From contig NZ_LMXN01000007.1 in assembly GCF_001442615.1 (NCBI RefSeq), positions 186,001-250,000 on the forward strand: a stretch of 64,000 bases of DNA, read 5' to 3'. The translations under genes and the position numbers were made by a program. Below are positions 53,228 to 62,744 of this stretch, in pieces; the stretch's first letter is position 1, and each line of letters opens with the position of its first letter. The notes under the pieces are model-generated. The model was not told the origin of the DNA, did no database searches, and saw nothing but the letters and a program-made list of their open reading frames with translations. Source of the stretch: Algoriphagus resistens. GTDB taxonomy: Bacteria > Bacteroidota > Bacteroidia > Cytophagales > Cyclobacteriaceae.

Positions 53228-53701
53228 ATGGAAGATAAAGCTACAGGAATCATTAAAATCCTATATTTGGATGATGAAGAAAATAATCTTCAGGCATTTA
53301 AAGCTACATTTAGGAGAGATTATAAAATTTTCTTGGCAATTTCGGCAGAAGAAGGGCGTGCTATTCTTTCAAAAGAAGAAATAGATATAATAATCACAGA
53401 CCAGCGGATGCCCGAAGAAACAGGCGTAGAGTTTTTGGCATCCATAATTCCAGTTCATCCAGACCCGATCCGAATATTATTGACAGGGTATACAGATATT
53501 CAAGCCGTAATTGATTCGATTAATAAGGGGCAGGTCTACCACTATTTAACTAAACCCTGGGAAGAAGATTACTTACGGACAGTGATAAAGAATGCTTTCG
53601 AGATCTACACTCTTCGGCGAGAAAATGCCAAACTCACTCAAGAATTACTCAAAGCTAACGATCAACTAGAATTCTTGTTACGACAAAATTTACTTTCATA
53701 G
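53228..53701 (+). CDS. Stand-alone response regulator (REC plus short coiled tail)
   Basis: A 157-residue protein with one REC domain (Asp58 in IIITDQRMP; LTGYTDIQAVIDSINKG, KPW) and a helical C-terminal tail of about 30 residues. No output domain. Its closest visible relative in the window is the REC part of the REC-kinase at 47713-48798, so it probably joins the same phosphorelay. It is divergent from the E1-like operon and faces, tail to tail, the minus-strand ald gene with a 1-bp gap. Confidence 0.87.
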   Translation: MEDKATGIIKILYLDDEENNLQAFKATFRRDYKIFLAISAEEGRAILSKEEIDIIITDQRMPEETGVEFLASIIPVHPDPIRILLTGYTDIQAVIDSINKGQVYHYLTKPWEEDYLRTVIKNAFEIYTLRRENAKLTQELLKANDQLEFLLRQNLLS

Positions 53702-53702
53702 G

Positions 53703-54923
53703 CTAATATCTCGCAGCCAGCAAAAGCTGAAGTTCCTTATGGCTGATACCGAACTTCTTACCCAAATAGGCATTTGTCAGACTTCCTCTATAAGTATAAA
53801 CCCCCCTCAAAAACCATTTATAATTAAATATCATTTCTTCGGCCCCGCCTAGGTCAGCCATTTGAAGAATTACAGGTGTGAAAATATTGCTTAACGAATA
53901 AGAGGCTGTTCTTGCCACGCGTGAAGCAATGTTTGGCACACAATAATGTGTAATATCATGAACCTGGAATACAGGTTCATCATGGGAAGTCATTCTTCCA
54001 GTCTCTATACACCCTCCCTGATCAATGGCAACATCGATAATTATGCTTCCATGCATCATGTTAGCCACCATTTCTTCAGATACCACAATTTTATTCCGGC
54101 CTTTTTCAGCCCGCAGGGCACCGATTACCACATCCGCTTCAGAAAGTGCCTGATTTAGACTAAAATTATCAATAGTAGAAGTGTACACTTGCTGACCAAG
54201 CAACTGCTTTAGTCTTCTTAATTTGTAAATATGATTGTCAAAAATCTTAATATTTGCACCCAAGCCAAGAGCAGTCCGAGCAGCATATTCTGCTACTGTG
54301 CCTGCCCCTATGATAACCACTTGCGTAGGTGGAACTCCTGTCACTCCCCCCATAATCAATCCTTTACCATTATTTTCGCTGGAAAGATATTCAGCCGCAA
54401 TCAGCATCACAGTACTTCCGGCTATCTCTGACATCGCCCTGACCACCGGCATCCCTCCTACCTTATCTTCCAGGTATTCAAATGCCACTGCAGTAATTTT
54501 TTTTTGATTCAGAGTTTGTATAAACTCCTGGCTCTGCCGCTCAAACTGCAATGCCGAGATCAAACAACTCCCAGTATTCATATATTCTAACTCCTCTGGG
54601 GTAGGGGGATCAATCTTGAGCACAATATCTGATTCAAAAACTTCCTTCTTAGAACTAGTCACCTTGGCTCCTGCATCCGAAAAATCCTGATCTGTAAACT
54701 TTGCATGTAAACCTGCTCCCGCCTCCACAATCACGTTGATGCCGTTATTTGAGAGTAAACCAACGGACTCAGGAGTAATGACTATTCTCTTTTCTTGAGT
54801 TGAGATCTCCTTGGGCAATCCTATTACCAGAGAATGATCTCTATTTCTCACCTTCGCTGGCATTTCTTTTGGGATCAGTCCCACCGCAGTTACTTGATCT
54901 ATTTCAGCTGGCATCTTCGACAT
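53703..54923 (-). CDS. ald: Alanine dehydrogenase
   Basis: A 406-residue NAD-dependent dehydrogenase of the alanine dehydrogenase/PntA group: GLPKEISTQEKRIVITPESV at the start, then VVIIGAGTVAEYAARTALGLG for NAD binding and VIDVAIDQGGCIET. It interconverts alanine with pyruvate and ammonia. Compared with the usual 370-residue enzyme it has an N-terminal extension of about 30 residues. The start overlaps the tsaE stop by 20 bp, so it is the third gene of the porX-tsaE-ald unit. Confidence 0.88.
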   Translation of the reverse strand: MSKMPAEIDQVTAVGLIPKEMPAKVRNRDHSLVIGLPKEISTQEKRIVITPESVGLLSNNGINVIVEAGAGLHAKFTDQDFSDAGAKVTSSKKEVFESDIVLKIDPPTPEELEYMNTGSCLISALQFERQSQEFIQTLNQKKITAVAFEYLEDKVGGMPVVRAMSEIAGSTVMLIAAEYLSSENNGKGLIMGGVTGVPPTQVVIIGAGTVAEYAARTALGLGANIKIFDNHIYKLRRLKQLLGQQVYTSTIDNFSLNQALSEADVVIGALRAEKGRNKIVVSEEMVANMMHGSIIIDVAIDQGGCIETGRMTSHDEPVFQVHDITHYCVPNIASRVARTASYSLSNIFTPVILQMADLGGAEEMIFNYKWFLRGVYTYRGSLTNAYLGKKFGISHKELQLLLAARY

Positions 54924-55335
54924 GTTGTAAATTCAGGGTTCGTTGCGTGTCGGAATCATTTATTATCCGAATGAGGAAAAACTTTTCTGGCAAAAATCCA
55001 GCAATTTTCTCTGCCCATTCCAACCAACAATAATTTCCACTATAAAAATACTCTTCTATTCCGATATCCAAAGCTTCAGCAGGATCATCCATTCTATAAA
55101 AATCAAAGTGGTAAAAAATTTCACCACTCTGGTTTCCATAATGATTCACAATCCCAAAAGTAGGGCTACTGACCTGGTCAGAAACGGTGAAAGCTTCCGC
55201 CAAGGCCTTAACCAGAGTAGTTTTACCCGCTCCCATGTCGCCTTGGAACACCCATACTTTTTCTTCTTTAGCAGCCTCTATCACGGCTTTTGCTGCCATT
55301 TCTATCTCATCTAGCTCGTATGTGAACTGGGTCAA
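54904..55335 (-). CDS. tsaE: tRNA t6A biosynthesis ATPase TsaE
   Basis: A 143-residue P-loop protein that supports TsaB/TsaD in making threonylcarbamoyladenosine on tRNAs. Walker A is GDMGAGKTTLVKALA, preceded by VFQ; later motifs are SSPTFGIVNHY, FYHFDFYRMDD and CWLEWAEKI. It sits 8 bp downstream of porX and overlaps ald. Confidence 0.95.
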   Translation of the reverse strand: MTQFTYELDEIEMAAKAVIEAAKEEKVWVFQGDMGAGKTTLVKALAEAFTVSDQVSSPTFGIVNHYGNQSGEIFYHFDFYRMDDPAEALDIGIEEYFYSGNYCWLEWAEKIAGFLPEKFFLIRIINDSDTQRTLNLQHVEDAS

Positions 55336-55343
55336 ATTCTCGG

Positions 55344-56900
55344 TTATTTTGGTGACAAATGAACGATCGGAATGATCATTTCCTCCAAAGATACACCTCC
55401 ATGCTGAAAAGTATCCTTATAAAAGTTCACATAATAATTGTAATTATTGGGGTATGCAAAGAAATAATCCTCCACGGCAAACACATAGGTAGAAGAAACA
55501 TTCAACCTAGGTAACTTTGCATCCTCAGGTTTTTTGATTTCGAATACTTTTCCCTGCTCAAAATTCAGGTTTTTCCCTTGCTTATACCGAAGGTTAGTCG
55601 TTACATTTTTATCTCCTATGATTCTATATGGCTTATTAACCCGCTTAGTACCGTGGTCCGTCGTGATGATCACTTCAGCCCCGGCATCATGGATCTTTTT
55701 CAACAATTCAAATAAAGAAGAATGCTCAAACCAGCTTGTTGTCAACGACCGGTAAGCTGATTCGTTGGGAGCCAATTCCCTTATCATTTTCATATCCGTC
55801 CTCGCATGCGAAACCATATCTACAAAATTGTAAACTAAAACATTCAGGTCATTTTGAAGAAAGGTATGGAATTGCTCTAGCACGGTTTTTCCCTGATGCG
55901 CTTGAATAATTTTATTATAGCTGGATTTTATTGAAAGCCTGTTTTTCTCCAAGTTGATTTTCAACCACTCTTCTTCAAAATTATTTTTCCCCTCATCCGA
56001 ATCCTCATCTTCCCAAAAGTTGGGATAAAACCTCGCCATGTCCATAGGCATCATGCCGCTAAATAGGGCATTCCGTGCAAAAGCCGTAGTAGTAGGCAGA
56101 ATACTATAATAGGTGTCTTTGTCTTTTATATTGAAATACGGAGCAATAATTGACTCTATGTCTTCCCACTGATCCAATCTGAAATTATCAATCACTATAA
56201 AGAAAAGAGGCTTTTTGTCTTTGACCTGAGGGAAAACTTTCTTCTTCATCACCTGATGTGAGAGCAAAGGTTTCACTGGATTTTTTTCTTCCAGCCAGTC
56301 TAAGTAATTCTCCTTTATGAATTTGCAAAAATTAGAATTCGCTTCAATTTTCTGCGATTCCAATACAGGAAGCATATTTTTGTTTTCAGTATCATCAATC
56401 TGCATCTCCCAGTAAGTCAACTTCCGGTAGATATCAGCCCAATCCTGATGGTCCTCCGCATCCCCAAACGCCATGCTTATATTCATAAAATCCTGCTGAT
56501 AGCTCTGGGTAGTGCGCTGGTCAATGAGTTGCTTGTTTTGGAGAAGCTTCTTCACAGAGAGTAAAATCTGATTCGGATTAATGGGTTTGATCAGATAGTC
56601 CGCAATCTTCCCACCGATGGCATCATCCATAATATGTTCCTCCTCACTCTTTGTGATCATCACCACCGGCACCTGGGGTTTCATTTGCTTGATTTGCTGC
56701 AGTGTTTCAAGTCCTGTCATTCCAGGCATCATTTCATCGAGGAAGATTACATCGAAGTTTTTGTTTTCTACTTCCTCTATTGCATCTACTCCAGAATTGG
56801 CAGTGGTGATGGCGTATCCTTTTTGTTCAAGAAAAAGAATGTGTGGTTTGAGCAAGTCGATTTCATCGTCTGCCCAGAGTATGTTGAATTTTTGAGACAT
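55344..56900 (-). CDS. porX: PorX: response regulator with PglZ-like (alkaline phosphatase-fold) domain
   Basis: A 518-residue response regulator whose partner PorY is not in the window. REC domain at 1-125 with Asp55 (FLDEMMPG) and an alkaline-phosphatase-superfamily PglZ domain from about 200 onward (FFIVIDNFRLDQW, SILPTTTAFARNALFSGMMP, VIITTDHGT, the metal-binding positions of the fold). In related bacteria PorX controls type IX secretion genes and binds zinc and phosphodiester substrates. I start at the ATG at 56900, which opens MSQKFNILWADDE; the longer frame upstream is less likely. No type IX secretion gene is in the window. Confidence 0.92.
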   Translation of the reverse strand: MSQKFNILWADDEIDLLKPHILFLEQKGYAITTANSGVDAIEEVENKNFDVIFLDEMMPGMTGLETLQQIKQMKPQVPVVMITKSEEEHIMDDAIGGKIADYLIKPINPNQILLSVKKLLQNKQLIDQRTTQSYQQDFMNISMAFGDAEDHQDWADIYRKLTYWEMQIDDTENKNMLPVLESQKIEANSNFCKFIKENYLDWLEEKNPVKPLLSHQVMKKKVFPQVKDKKPLFFIVIDNFRLDQWEDIESIIAPYFNIKDKDTYYSILPTTTAFARNALFSGMMPMDMARFYPNFWEDEDSDEGKNNFEEEWLKINLEKNRLSIKSSYNKIIQAHQGKTVLEQFHTFLQNDLNVLVYNFVDMVSHARTDMKMIRELAPNESAYRSLTTSWFEHSSLFELLKKIHDAGAEVIITTDHGTKRVNKPYRIIGDKNVTTNLRYKQGKNLNFEQGKVFEIKKPEDAKLPRLNVSSTYVFAVEDYFFAYPNNYNYYVNFYKDTFQHGGVSLEEMIIPIVHLSPK

Positions 56901-56935
56901 TTTAGATTCCGTTTCTTTTAAAATTATAATTACTT
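56901..56935. promoter_or_regulatory. Short divergent promoter region between porX and the HD hydrolase gene
   Basis: Only 35 bp separate the two divergent start codons, so the two promoters and both ribosome-binding regions must overlap or lie inside the neighbouring genes. The sequence is AT-rich with runs of T and A; I do not see a clear Bacteroidota -33/-7 pair. Confidence 0.4.
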
Positions 56936-58192
56936 TTGAGTCAAACAAAAAAGGCCTCCTTGAAAAGCCAGAAGATACTAAACGACCCGGTTTACGGATT
57001 TATCACGATCCCAAGCGAGTTGATTTTTACGATTATCGACCATCCTTATTTTCAACGATTGCGGAGAATAAAGCAACTGGGACTGACTGATTTTGTCTAT
57101 CCTGGTGCACTTCATACCCGATTCCATCATGCGATCGGGGCAATGCATCTGATGAGTATTACATTGGACAATCTACGAATAAAAGGCACTGAAATTACAG
57201 ATGAGGAGTATGAAGCTGCGCTTATTGCTATTCTTTTGCATGACATTGGGCATGGACCTTTTTCGCATGCCCTGGAATACAGCTTACTCAATGGCTTACC
57301 CCATGAAGAGCTTTCTCTTCTGACTATAGAACTCCTGAATCAGGAGTTTGGTGGCAAATTAGAACTTACTTTAAGAATATTTAAGAATCAGTACGATCGT
57401 AAATTCTTTCATCAACTCGTTTCCAGCCAGTTAGACATTGATCGGTTGGACTACCTCCAGCGTGATTGTTTTTTCACAGGAGTGTCCGAAGGCACCATAG
57501 GTGCGGATCGAATCATTAAAATGATGGATGTGAAAAATGATCAGGTCGTCATTGAAGAAAAAGGAATTTATTCCATTGAAAATTTTCTAAGCGCACGTCG
57601 CTTGATGTATTGGCAAGTATATTTGCACAAAACCACCGTCAGTGCGGAGAAAATGCTTATCAAGCTTATCAAGCGGGCAAGATTTCTACGTCAGTCGGGT
57701 TCCCAATTTACGATCACTGATGAATTTGATTTCTTCTTGAATCAAAATATATCACTTGCGGATTTTCGAACTAACCCCGATTATTTGCGATTGTTCCTTG
57801 AAATGGATGATTTTGATATTTGGGGAGCAGTGAAACTCTGGAAAAAACATCCAGATTATGTACTTAGGAATATTTCTCAGATGTTCCTGACACGTAATCT
57901 TTTCAAAATCAATCTAACAAATGAACCTTTTTCTTCAGAAGCAATTGCAGAGTTAAAGGAAAAGACAATCTCCAAGCTTCAGATACCTAGAGATGATTTG
58001 GATTATTTCTTTTCTCATGGAGCTGTCAGCAACTATGGATACCTAGCTAAAGACAGAATTAACATTTTGACAAAAAAAGGAAAGGTAATTGATGTAGCTC
58101 AGGCGGCAGACCTCCCAAACATAAAAGTCATGAGTAAAATCGTGGAGAAACATTATGTATGTAAGGCCAAAGGCCTAAATTTAATTTATTAA
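56936..58192 (+). CDS. HD domain phosphohydrolase
   Basis: A 418-residue HD-domain protein. HD metal motifs: [12 protein letters not shown] (His), [17 protein letters not shown] (HD), and [16 protein letters not shown] (late Asp). The related dNTP triphosphohydrolase and SAMHD1-like enzymes hydrolyse nucleotides; the true substrate here is unknown. The frame is open only from 56930 and contains no ATG before the conserved part, so the start is probably the TTG at 56936. It begins the lipid A gene cluster, with 17 bp to lpxD. Confidence 0.82.
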   Translation: MSQTKKASLKSQKILNDPVYGFITIPSELIFTIIDHPYFQRLRRIKQLGLTDFVYPGALHTRFHHAIGAMHLMSITLDNLRIKGTEITDEEYEAALIAILLHDIGHGPFSHALEYSLLNGLPHEELSLLTIELLNQEFGGKLELTLRIFKNQYDRKFFHQLVSSQLDIDRLDYLQRDCFFTGVSEGTIGADRIIKMMDVKNDQVVIEEKGIYSIENFLSARRLMYWQVYLHKTTVSAEKMLIKLIKRARFLRQSGSQFTITDEFDFFLNQNISLADFRTNPDYLRLFLEMDDFDIWGAVKLWKKHPDYVLRNISQMFLTRNLFKINLTNEPFSSEAIAELKEKTISKLQIPRDDLDYFFSHGAVSNYGYLAKDRINILTKKGKVIDVAQAADLPNIKVMSKIVEKHYVCKAKGLNLIY

Positions 58193-58209
58193 CTCCGTTT
58201 ATACTATTT

Positions 58210-59232
58210 ATGGAATTTACCCTCGGACAAGTTGCTGCAATCCTTCAGGGAAAAGTAGAAGGCGATGAAAACCAAAAAGTATCCCGATTGGATAAAATCC
58301 AGGAGGGAAAGCAAGGAGGCATAAGCTTTTTGGCAAATGAAAAATACACCCCATTCATCTATGACACGGAGGCAACAGCAGTAATTGTTTCCAACAACTT
58401 TACTCCTACTAAAACCCTGAAAACTAATTTGATCAGGGTAGAAGATGCTTACACAGGTTTCACAAAACTACTTGAAGCTTACTCCATGTTCATGAAGAGC
58501 AGCCTAGTGGGAGTTGAAGAGCCTTGTTATATAGATCCAAGCTCTAAAGTTGGCGAGCAAATTTATAGAGGGGCATTTTCTTACATTGGAAAAAACTGCA
58601 CAATCGGTGATTCTGTCAAAATCCAAAGTCATGTACACATCGGTGATCGCGTACAAATAGGTGACAATACTATAATTCATGCAGGCGCGAAAATCTGCGC
58701 TGATTCTATAATTGGAAGCAATTGCGAGATCCATCCCGGCGCAGTAATCGGCGCTGACGGATTTGGGTTTGCTCCACAAGAAGATGGGACTTACAAGGCA
58801 ATCCCTCAAATAGGCAATGTAATCCTGGAAGACAATGTAAGTGTAGGTGCAAACAGTACTATAGATTGTGCCACGATGGGTTCCACGGTGATTAAAAAAG
58901 GTGCAAAAATAGACAATTTAGTCCAGATCGCACACAATGTGATCATCGGCGAAAATACTGTAATCGCTTCCCAAACGGGAATTTCAGGATCAACAGTGAT
59001 TGGAAAAAATTGCGTAATTGCAGGCAAAGCAGGAATAGTTGGCCATTTAAAAATTGCCGATAATACGACCATTGGTGCCAATACTGGTATAAGTAAGAAC
59101 ATCTCTAAGTCAGGAACCACCCTATTTGGGTATATTGGAATGGACATGAAAAACTTCCTGAAATCCTATTCCATTTTCAAAAACCTGGAAGCAATGGAAG
59201 ACCGCATAAGAGAACTAGAAAAAAAGCAGTAA
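58210..59232 (+). CDS. lpxD: UDP-3-O-(3-hydroxyacyl)glucosamine N-acyltransferase LpxD
   Basis: A 340-residue trimeric left-handed beta-helix enzyme of lipid A synthesis that adds the N-linked acyl chain to UDP-3-O-acylglucosamine. The N-terminal uridine-binding domain (about 1-100) is followed by hexapeptide repeats (repeated GDNTIIH and IGENTVI types) and the catalytic-His region [13 protein letters not shown]. Length is standard. It is the second gene in the operon, followed by the LpxC-FabZ fusion 39 bp later. Confidence 0.95.
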   Translation: MEFTLGQVAAILQGKVEGDENQKVSRLDKIQEGKQGGISFLANEKYTPFIYDTEATAVIVSNNFTPTKTLKTNLIRVEDAYTGFTKLLEAYSMFMKSSLVGVEEPCYIDPSSKVGEQIYRGAFSYIGKNCTIGDSVKIQSHVHIGDRVQIGDNTIIHAGAKICADSIIGSNCEIHPGAVIGADGFGFAPQEDGTYKAIPQIGNVILEDNVSVGANSTIDCATMGSTVIKKGAKIDNLVQIAHNVIIGENTVIASQTGISGSTVIGKNCVIAGKAGIVGHLKIADNTTIGANTGISKNISKSGTTLFGYIGMDMKNFLKSYSIFKNLEAMEDRIRELEKKQ

Positions 59233-59271
59233 ATTTGCAGCCTTTAGCATGCTGAACGGCTCAAAAATCAG

Positions 59272-60666
59272 ATGAAAGTAAAACAACACACCATTAAAAA
59301 GCAGGTGGAAATATCCGGGGTGGGGCTACACACTGGAGTCATTTCAAACATGACATTTCTGCCAGCACCCCCAAATCACGGATATAAGTTTCAGCGAATT
59401 GACCTGGAAGGCAGACCAACAGTAGATGCAGATTGCGACCTGGTAGTAGATGTATCCCGAGGTACTACCTTGGAGCAAAATGGCGCCCGTGTATATACAG
59501 TAGAGCATGTCCTGGCAGCATTAGTTGGACTAGAAATCGACAATGTGCTCATTCAGCTGGATGGCCCCGAACCTCCAATTATGGATGGGTCATCCATTCA
59601 ATTTATAGAAGTGTTGGAAGATGCAGGTTTTGAGGAGCAAAATGCGCTTCGCAGATTCTTTGAAGTCCAGGAAAGTATCCAATACAAAGATTCCGCAAGG
59701 GAGGTAGAAATGGTGGCCTTGCCGACTGACAACTATCGTGTGACCGTGATGGTCGATTACAACTCGCCAGTTCTAGGCAGCCAACATGCGTCTATTACAG
59801 ACATCGGCCAGTTCAGATCGGAGATTGCTTCTTGTCGTACTTTTTGCTTTTTGCATGAGCTGGAAATGCTATATAACTCAAACCTAATCAAAGGTGGGGA
59901 TTTGAACAATGCCATCGTAGTGGTGGACCGAATAGTAGAAGAAAGAGAGTTGGTTCATTTGGCCAAAATGTTTAACAAGCCAAAAGTTGAGGTAAAGAAA
60001 GAAGGTATTCTCAATAATGTGGACTTACGCTATCGAAATGAGCCGGCGAGACATAAGTTGTTGGATGTAGTTGGGGACTTGGCACTTGTAGGACGCCCTC
60101 TGAAAGCTCAGATTATGGCCGCACGGCCTGGTCATGCAGCAAATGTAGCTTTCGCAAAGAAAATAAAACGTGCTATGGAGAAGTCTGGCACTTCGCATAT
60201 TCCATATTACGACCCAAAATTACCTCCGGTGATGGATATCAATCAGATTAGCAGCATTTTGCCGCATAGATACCCATTCCAACTCCTTGATAAAATTATT
60301 TATCTTGATAACACAGTAGTGGCAGGAGTAAAAAATGTCACGATCAATGAACCATTTTTTATGGGACATTTTCCTGCCAACCCAGTGATGCCTGGTGTAT
60401 TACAGGTAGAGGCAATGGCTCAGACGGGAGGAATATTAGTTTTGAGTACAGTAGATGATCCAGAAAATTACTGGACCTATTTTCTAGGAATTGAAAACTG
60501 TAAGTTTAGAAAAATGGTTCTTCCTGGTGATACTCTCATTTTTAAATGTGAACTTTTGGCCCCGATAAGAAGAGGTATAGCAAAAATGCGTGGTGAAGCT
60601 TATGTAGGAAATACACTAGTATGTGAGGCCGTAATGACAGCAAGCATAACCCGAAAAGAATCATGA
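59272..60666 (+). CDS. lpxC/fabZ: Bifunctional LpxC deacetylase / FabZ dehydratase
   Basis: A 464-residue fusion that is typical of Bacteroidota. Residues 1 to about 305 are the zinc UDP-3-O-acyl-GlcNAc deacetylase (VEHVLAALVGLEIDN, the zinc His and late HKLLDVVGDLALVG). Residues from about 315 are the hot-dog 3-hydroxyacyl-ACP dehydratase FabZ (ILPHRYPFQLLDKI with catalytic His; GHFPANPVMPGVLQVEAMAQ with catalytic Glu). One protein therefore commits sugar nucleotide to lipid A and supplies unsaturated acyl-ACP. The stop overlaps lpxA by 4 bp. Confidence 0.96.
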   Translation: MKVKQHTIKKQVEISGVGLHTGVISNMTFLPAPPNHGYKFQRIDLEGRPTVDADCDLVVDVSRGTTLEQNGARVYTVEHVLAALVGLEIDNVLIQLDGPEPPIMDGSSIQFIEVLEDAGFEEQNALRRFFEVQESIQYKDSAREVEMVALPTDNYRVTVMVDYNSPVLGSQHASITDIGQFRSEIASCRTFCFLHELEMLYNSNLIKGGDLNNAIVVVDRIVEERELVHLAKMFNKPKVEVKKEGILNNVDLRYRNEPARHKLLDVVGDLALVGRPLKAQIMAARPGHAANVAFAKKIKRAMEKSGTSHIPYYDPKLPPVMDINQISSILPHRYPFQLLDKIIYLDNTVVAGVKNVTINEPFFMGHFPANPVMPGVLQVEAMAQTGGILVLSTVDDPENYWTYFLGIENCKFRKMVLPGDTLIFKCELLAPIRRGIAKMRGEAYVGNTLVCEAVMTASITRKES

Positions 60667-61442
60667 TCAGTACTTTAGCCCATATTGACCCGAAAGCAAA
60701 AATCGGTAAAAACGTGCAAATTGATCCATTCACGATGATTGGTGAGAATGTCACTATAGGTGATAATACTTGGATCGGACCAAATGTCACCATTTTTTCC
60801 GGAGCAAATATTGGGAAAAACTGCAAGATATTTCCTGGAGCCGTGATAGCCGGCATCCCACAGGATTTAAAATTCCAAGGGGAAGATTCTACGGTAATGA
60901 TCGGTGACAACACCACCATCAGGGAGTGTGTTACTATCAGTAGAGGCACAGTAGAGAAACAGACAACAGTCATCGGAAACCACTGCTTGCTAATGGCCTA
61001 TGTTCACGTAGCGCATGATTGCGTGATTGGGAGCCATGTCATCATCGCAAATTCTGTACAGATTGCCGGTCATGTATCCATAGATGATTGGGCTATTGTA
61101 GGCGGTTCAAGTGCAGTTCATCAGTTTGTGAAAATCGGCATGCACTCCATGGTATCAGGAGGATCTTTGGTGAGGAAGGATGTCCCCCCATTTACCAAAG
61201 CGGCCCGTGAGCCGCTTTCTTATGCGGGTGTAAATTCTTTGGGATTACGAAGAAGAGGTTTTTCAAGCGAGTCCATTTCCCATATTCAGGAAGTCTATCG
61301 CTATCTTTTTCTCAACAGCATGAACAATAGTCGAGCCTTGGAAGAAATCGAAGTTAATCTACCTGCAACAAAAGAAAGAGATGAGATTTTGAACTTCATC
61401 CGCTCATCAGAACGTGGAGTCATGAAAGGCTACATCAATTAA
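60663..61442 (+). CDS. lpxA: UDP-N-acetylglucosamine acyltransferase LpxA
   Basis: A 259-residue left-handed beta-helix acyltransferase that starts lipid A synthesis. Hexapeptide repeats occupy about 1-190, the catalytic-His region is MAYVHVAHDCVIG, then GGSSAVHQFVKIG and the C-terminal helix bundle (LGLRRRGFSSESISH). Standard length. It follows the LpxC-FabZ gene with an ATGA overlap. Confidence 0.96.
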   Translation: MISTLAHIDPKAKIGKNVQIDPFTMIGENVTIGDNTWIGPNVTIFSGANIGKNCKIFPGAVIAGIPQDLKFQGEDSTVMIGDNTTIRECVTISRGTVEKQTTVIGNHCLLMAYVHVAHDCVIGSHVIIANSVQIAGHVSIDDWAIVGGSSAVHQFVKIGMHSMVSGGSLVRKDVPPFTKAAREPLSYAGVNSLGLRRRGFSSESISHIQEVYRYLFLNSMNNSRALEEIEVNLPATKERDEILNFIRSSERGVMKGYIN

Positions 61443-61444
61443 CC

Positions 61445-62065
61445 ATGCTAAAAATCCACTTAGAAGAAGCTTCAAAACGCTTCCAATACGAATGGATTTT
61501 TAAAAATCTAAGCCTTGAATTATCTCAGGGTGATTCTTTGGCTATAACTGGAAGTAATGGATCAGGGAAATCTACTTTGTTGAAATGTCTGAGCGGCGTA
61601 ATACCGATCACTTCCGGAAAAATAGATTATCTAGTAAGTGGAAAATCGATCTCGGAAACAGATTGGTTTTCGTTCTTGACTATTTCTGCTCCCTATATGG
61701 AAATGCCGGAAGAATTTACCCTGGAGGAACTGCTCAATTTTCACTTCAAATTCAAAAAACCTTTAGATAGAATCTCCTCAAAAGAAATCATCGAACAACT
61801 TTACCTGACTCAGCATATTTCAAAGCCTGTGGGGCAATTTTCCTCAGGTATGAAGCAACGCTTGAAACTAGGATTGGCTCTTTTTTCTGATGTCCCTTTG
61901 ATATTTCTAGATGAACCGACATCCAACCTTGACCGTAAAGGAATAGAGTGGTATCAGGAACTGATAAACCAATATGGGAAGAACAGAATTCTGGTGATTT
62001 GCTCTAATGAGCCTCGAGAATATGAATTTTGCAGGCAAAAAATAGTTCTGGAAGAGTTCAAGTAG
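61445..62065 (+). CDS. ABC transporter ATP-binding protein, no permease nearby
   Basis: A 206-residue ATPase with Walker A GSNGSGKSTLLK, Q-loop region, ABC signature FSSGMKQRL (a weaker form of LSGGQ) and Walker B LIFLDEPTSNLD. It starts 3 bp after lpxA and is the last gene of the operon. Its size and motif set resemble CcmA-like subunits, but no partner membrane gene is here, so its cargo cannot be told. Confidence 0.85.
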   Translation: MLKIHLEEASKRFQYEWIFKNLSLELSQGDSLAITGSNGSGKSTLLKCLSGVIPITSGKIDYLVSGKSISETDWFSFLTISAPYMEMPEEFTLEELLNFHFKFKKPLDRISSKEIIEQLYLTQHISKPVGQFSSGMKQRLKLGLALFSDVPLIFLDEPTSNLDRKGIEWYQELINQYGKNRILVICSNEPREYEFCRQKIVLEEFK

Positions 62066-62123
62066 GGATAGTTATAAACTTAAATTCTTATCTTTAATCA
62101 TACGGTTTTTAATTGTTGAACAC

Positions 62124-62218
62124 ATGAAATCGAGCATGACGAAAACGTCACAAACCGGGATGATTATCAACCATGCGAGATTCCATATGCCCCTTAAAAG
62201 ACAAATTATTATCATATG
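62124..62218 (+). repeat. Leader repeat element, copy B (ends at a start codon)
   Basis: This is the 95-bp partner of 3511-3603. It starts ATGAAATCGAGCATG like copy A and ends in the ATG at 62216, again exactly at a start codon. The inner hairpin is GACG-AAAA-CGTC, extended by one pair (T-A). Compared with copy A there is a 2-base length difference in the variable part. The block CATGCGAGATTCCATATG is identical in both. Confidence 0.75.
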
Positions 62219-62698
62219 AAATCATGGTTTCTCAGATCTCTCCTACTGACTTTTCTTACTGTGGCAATCCAAGGCTGTGGTGGGGAAGATCCTGATCCGC
62301 CAGTGAAAACTGCTGAAGAAACTGCTTTAGAAGCGTTGACTGGTACTGGCTCACAAGCTTGGGGTATTGATGGAGGTGGTTCTGTAGAACGGGACGGTGT
62401 GACAGTCACTAATATATATACCGGATATGAACTTGTGTTGAAATCAGGCTCCTCCAAGACCTACACTTCTAAAAACAGCAATGACCTTTTTGATGCTTCC
62501 GGAACCTGGACTTTTGAGGGAAGCAACTTTGACAAGTTCATACTCTCTGGCTCAAAGCCAGCAGCGGGAAGGGAGATTTCTTTTACTCAAACGAATAATA
62601 AGCTAAAACTCACCTTTACCATTCCAGCTCCTGAAGCTAGAGTCAATGGAGTGCTAGCCGTGGCAGGAAGCTATACGTTCAATTTGATCAAGCAGTAA
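62216..62698 (+). CDS. Hypothetical small lipoprotein
   Basis: A 160-residue predicted lipoprotein: signal peptide with lipobox AIQGCGG, then a Glu/Pro-rich linker (GEDPDPPVKT), then a beta-rich domain of about 125 residues, with strands such as YELVLKSGS and GTWTFEGSNF that suggest a lipocalin-like barrel. I cannot name a family. Its start codon is the end of leader repeat copy B. It is followed by a strong terminator. Confidence 0.65.
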   Translation: MKSWFLRSLLLTFLTVAIQGCGGEDPDPPVKTAEETALEALTGTGSQAWGIDGGGSVERDGVTVTNIYTGYELVLKSGSSKTYTSKNSNDLFDASGTWTFEGSNFDKFILSGSKPAAGREISFTQTNNKLKLTFTIPAPEARVNGVLAVAGSYTFNLIKQ

Positions 62699-62707
62699 AA
62701 AACACTT

Positions 62708-62744
62708 AAAGCAAAGGGAGCAGAATATTTGCTCCCTTTGCTTT
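62708..62744. terminator. Bidirectional terminator between the lipoprotein and mutS2
   Basis: AAAGCAAAGGGAGCA and TGCTCCCTTTGCTTT form a 15-bp perfect stem with a 7-nt loop. It lies between convergent genes and overlaps the mutS2 stop by 2 bp. Confidence 0.9.
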
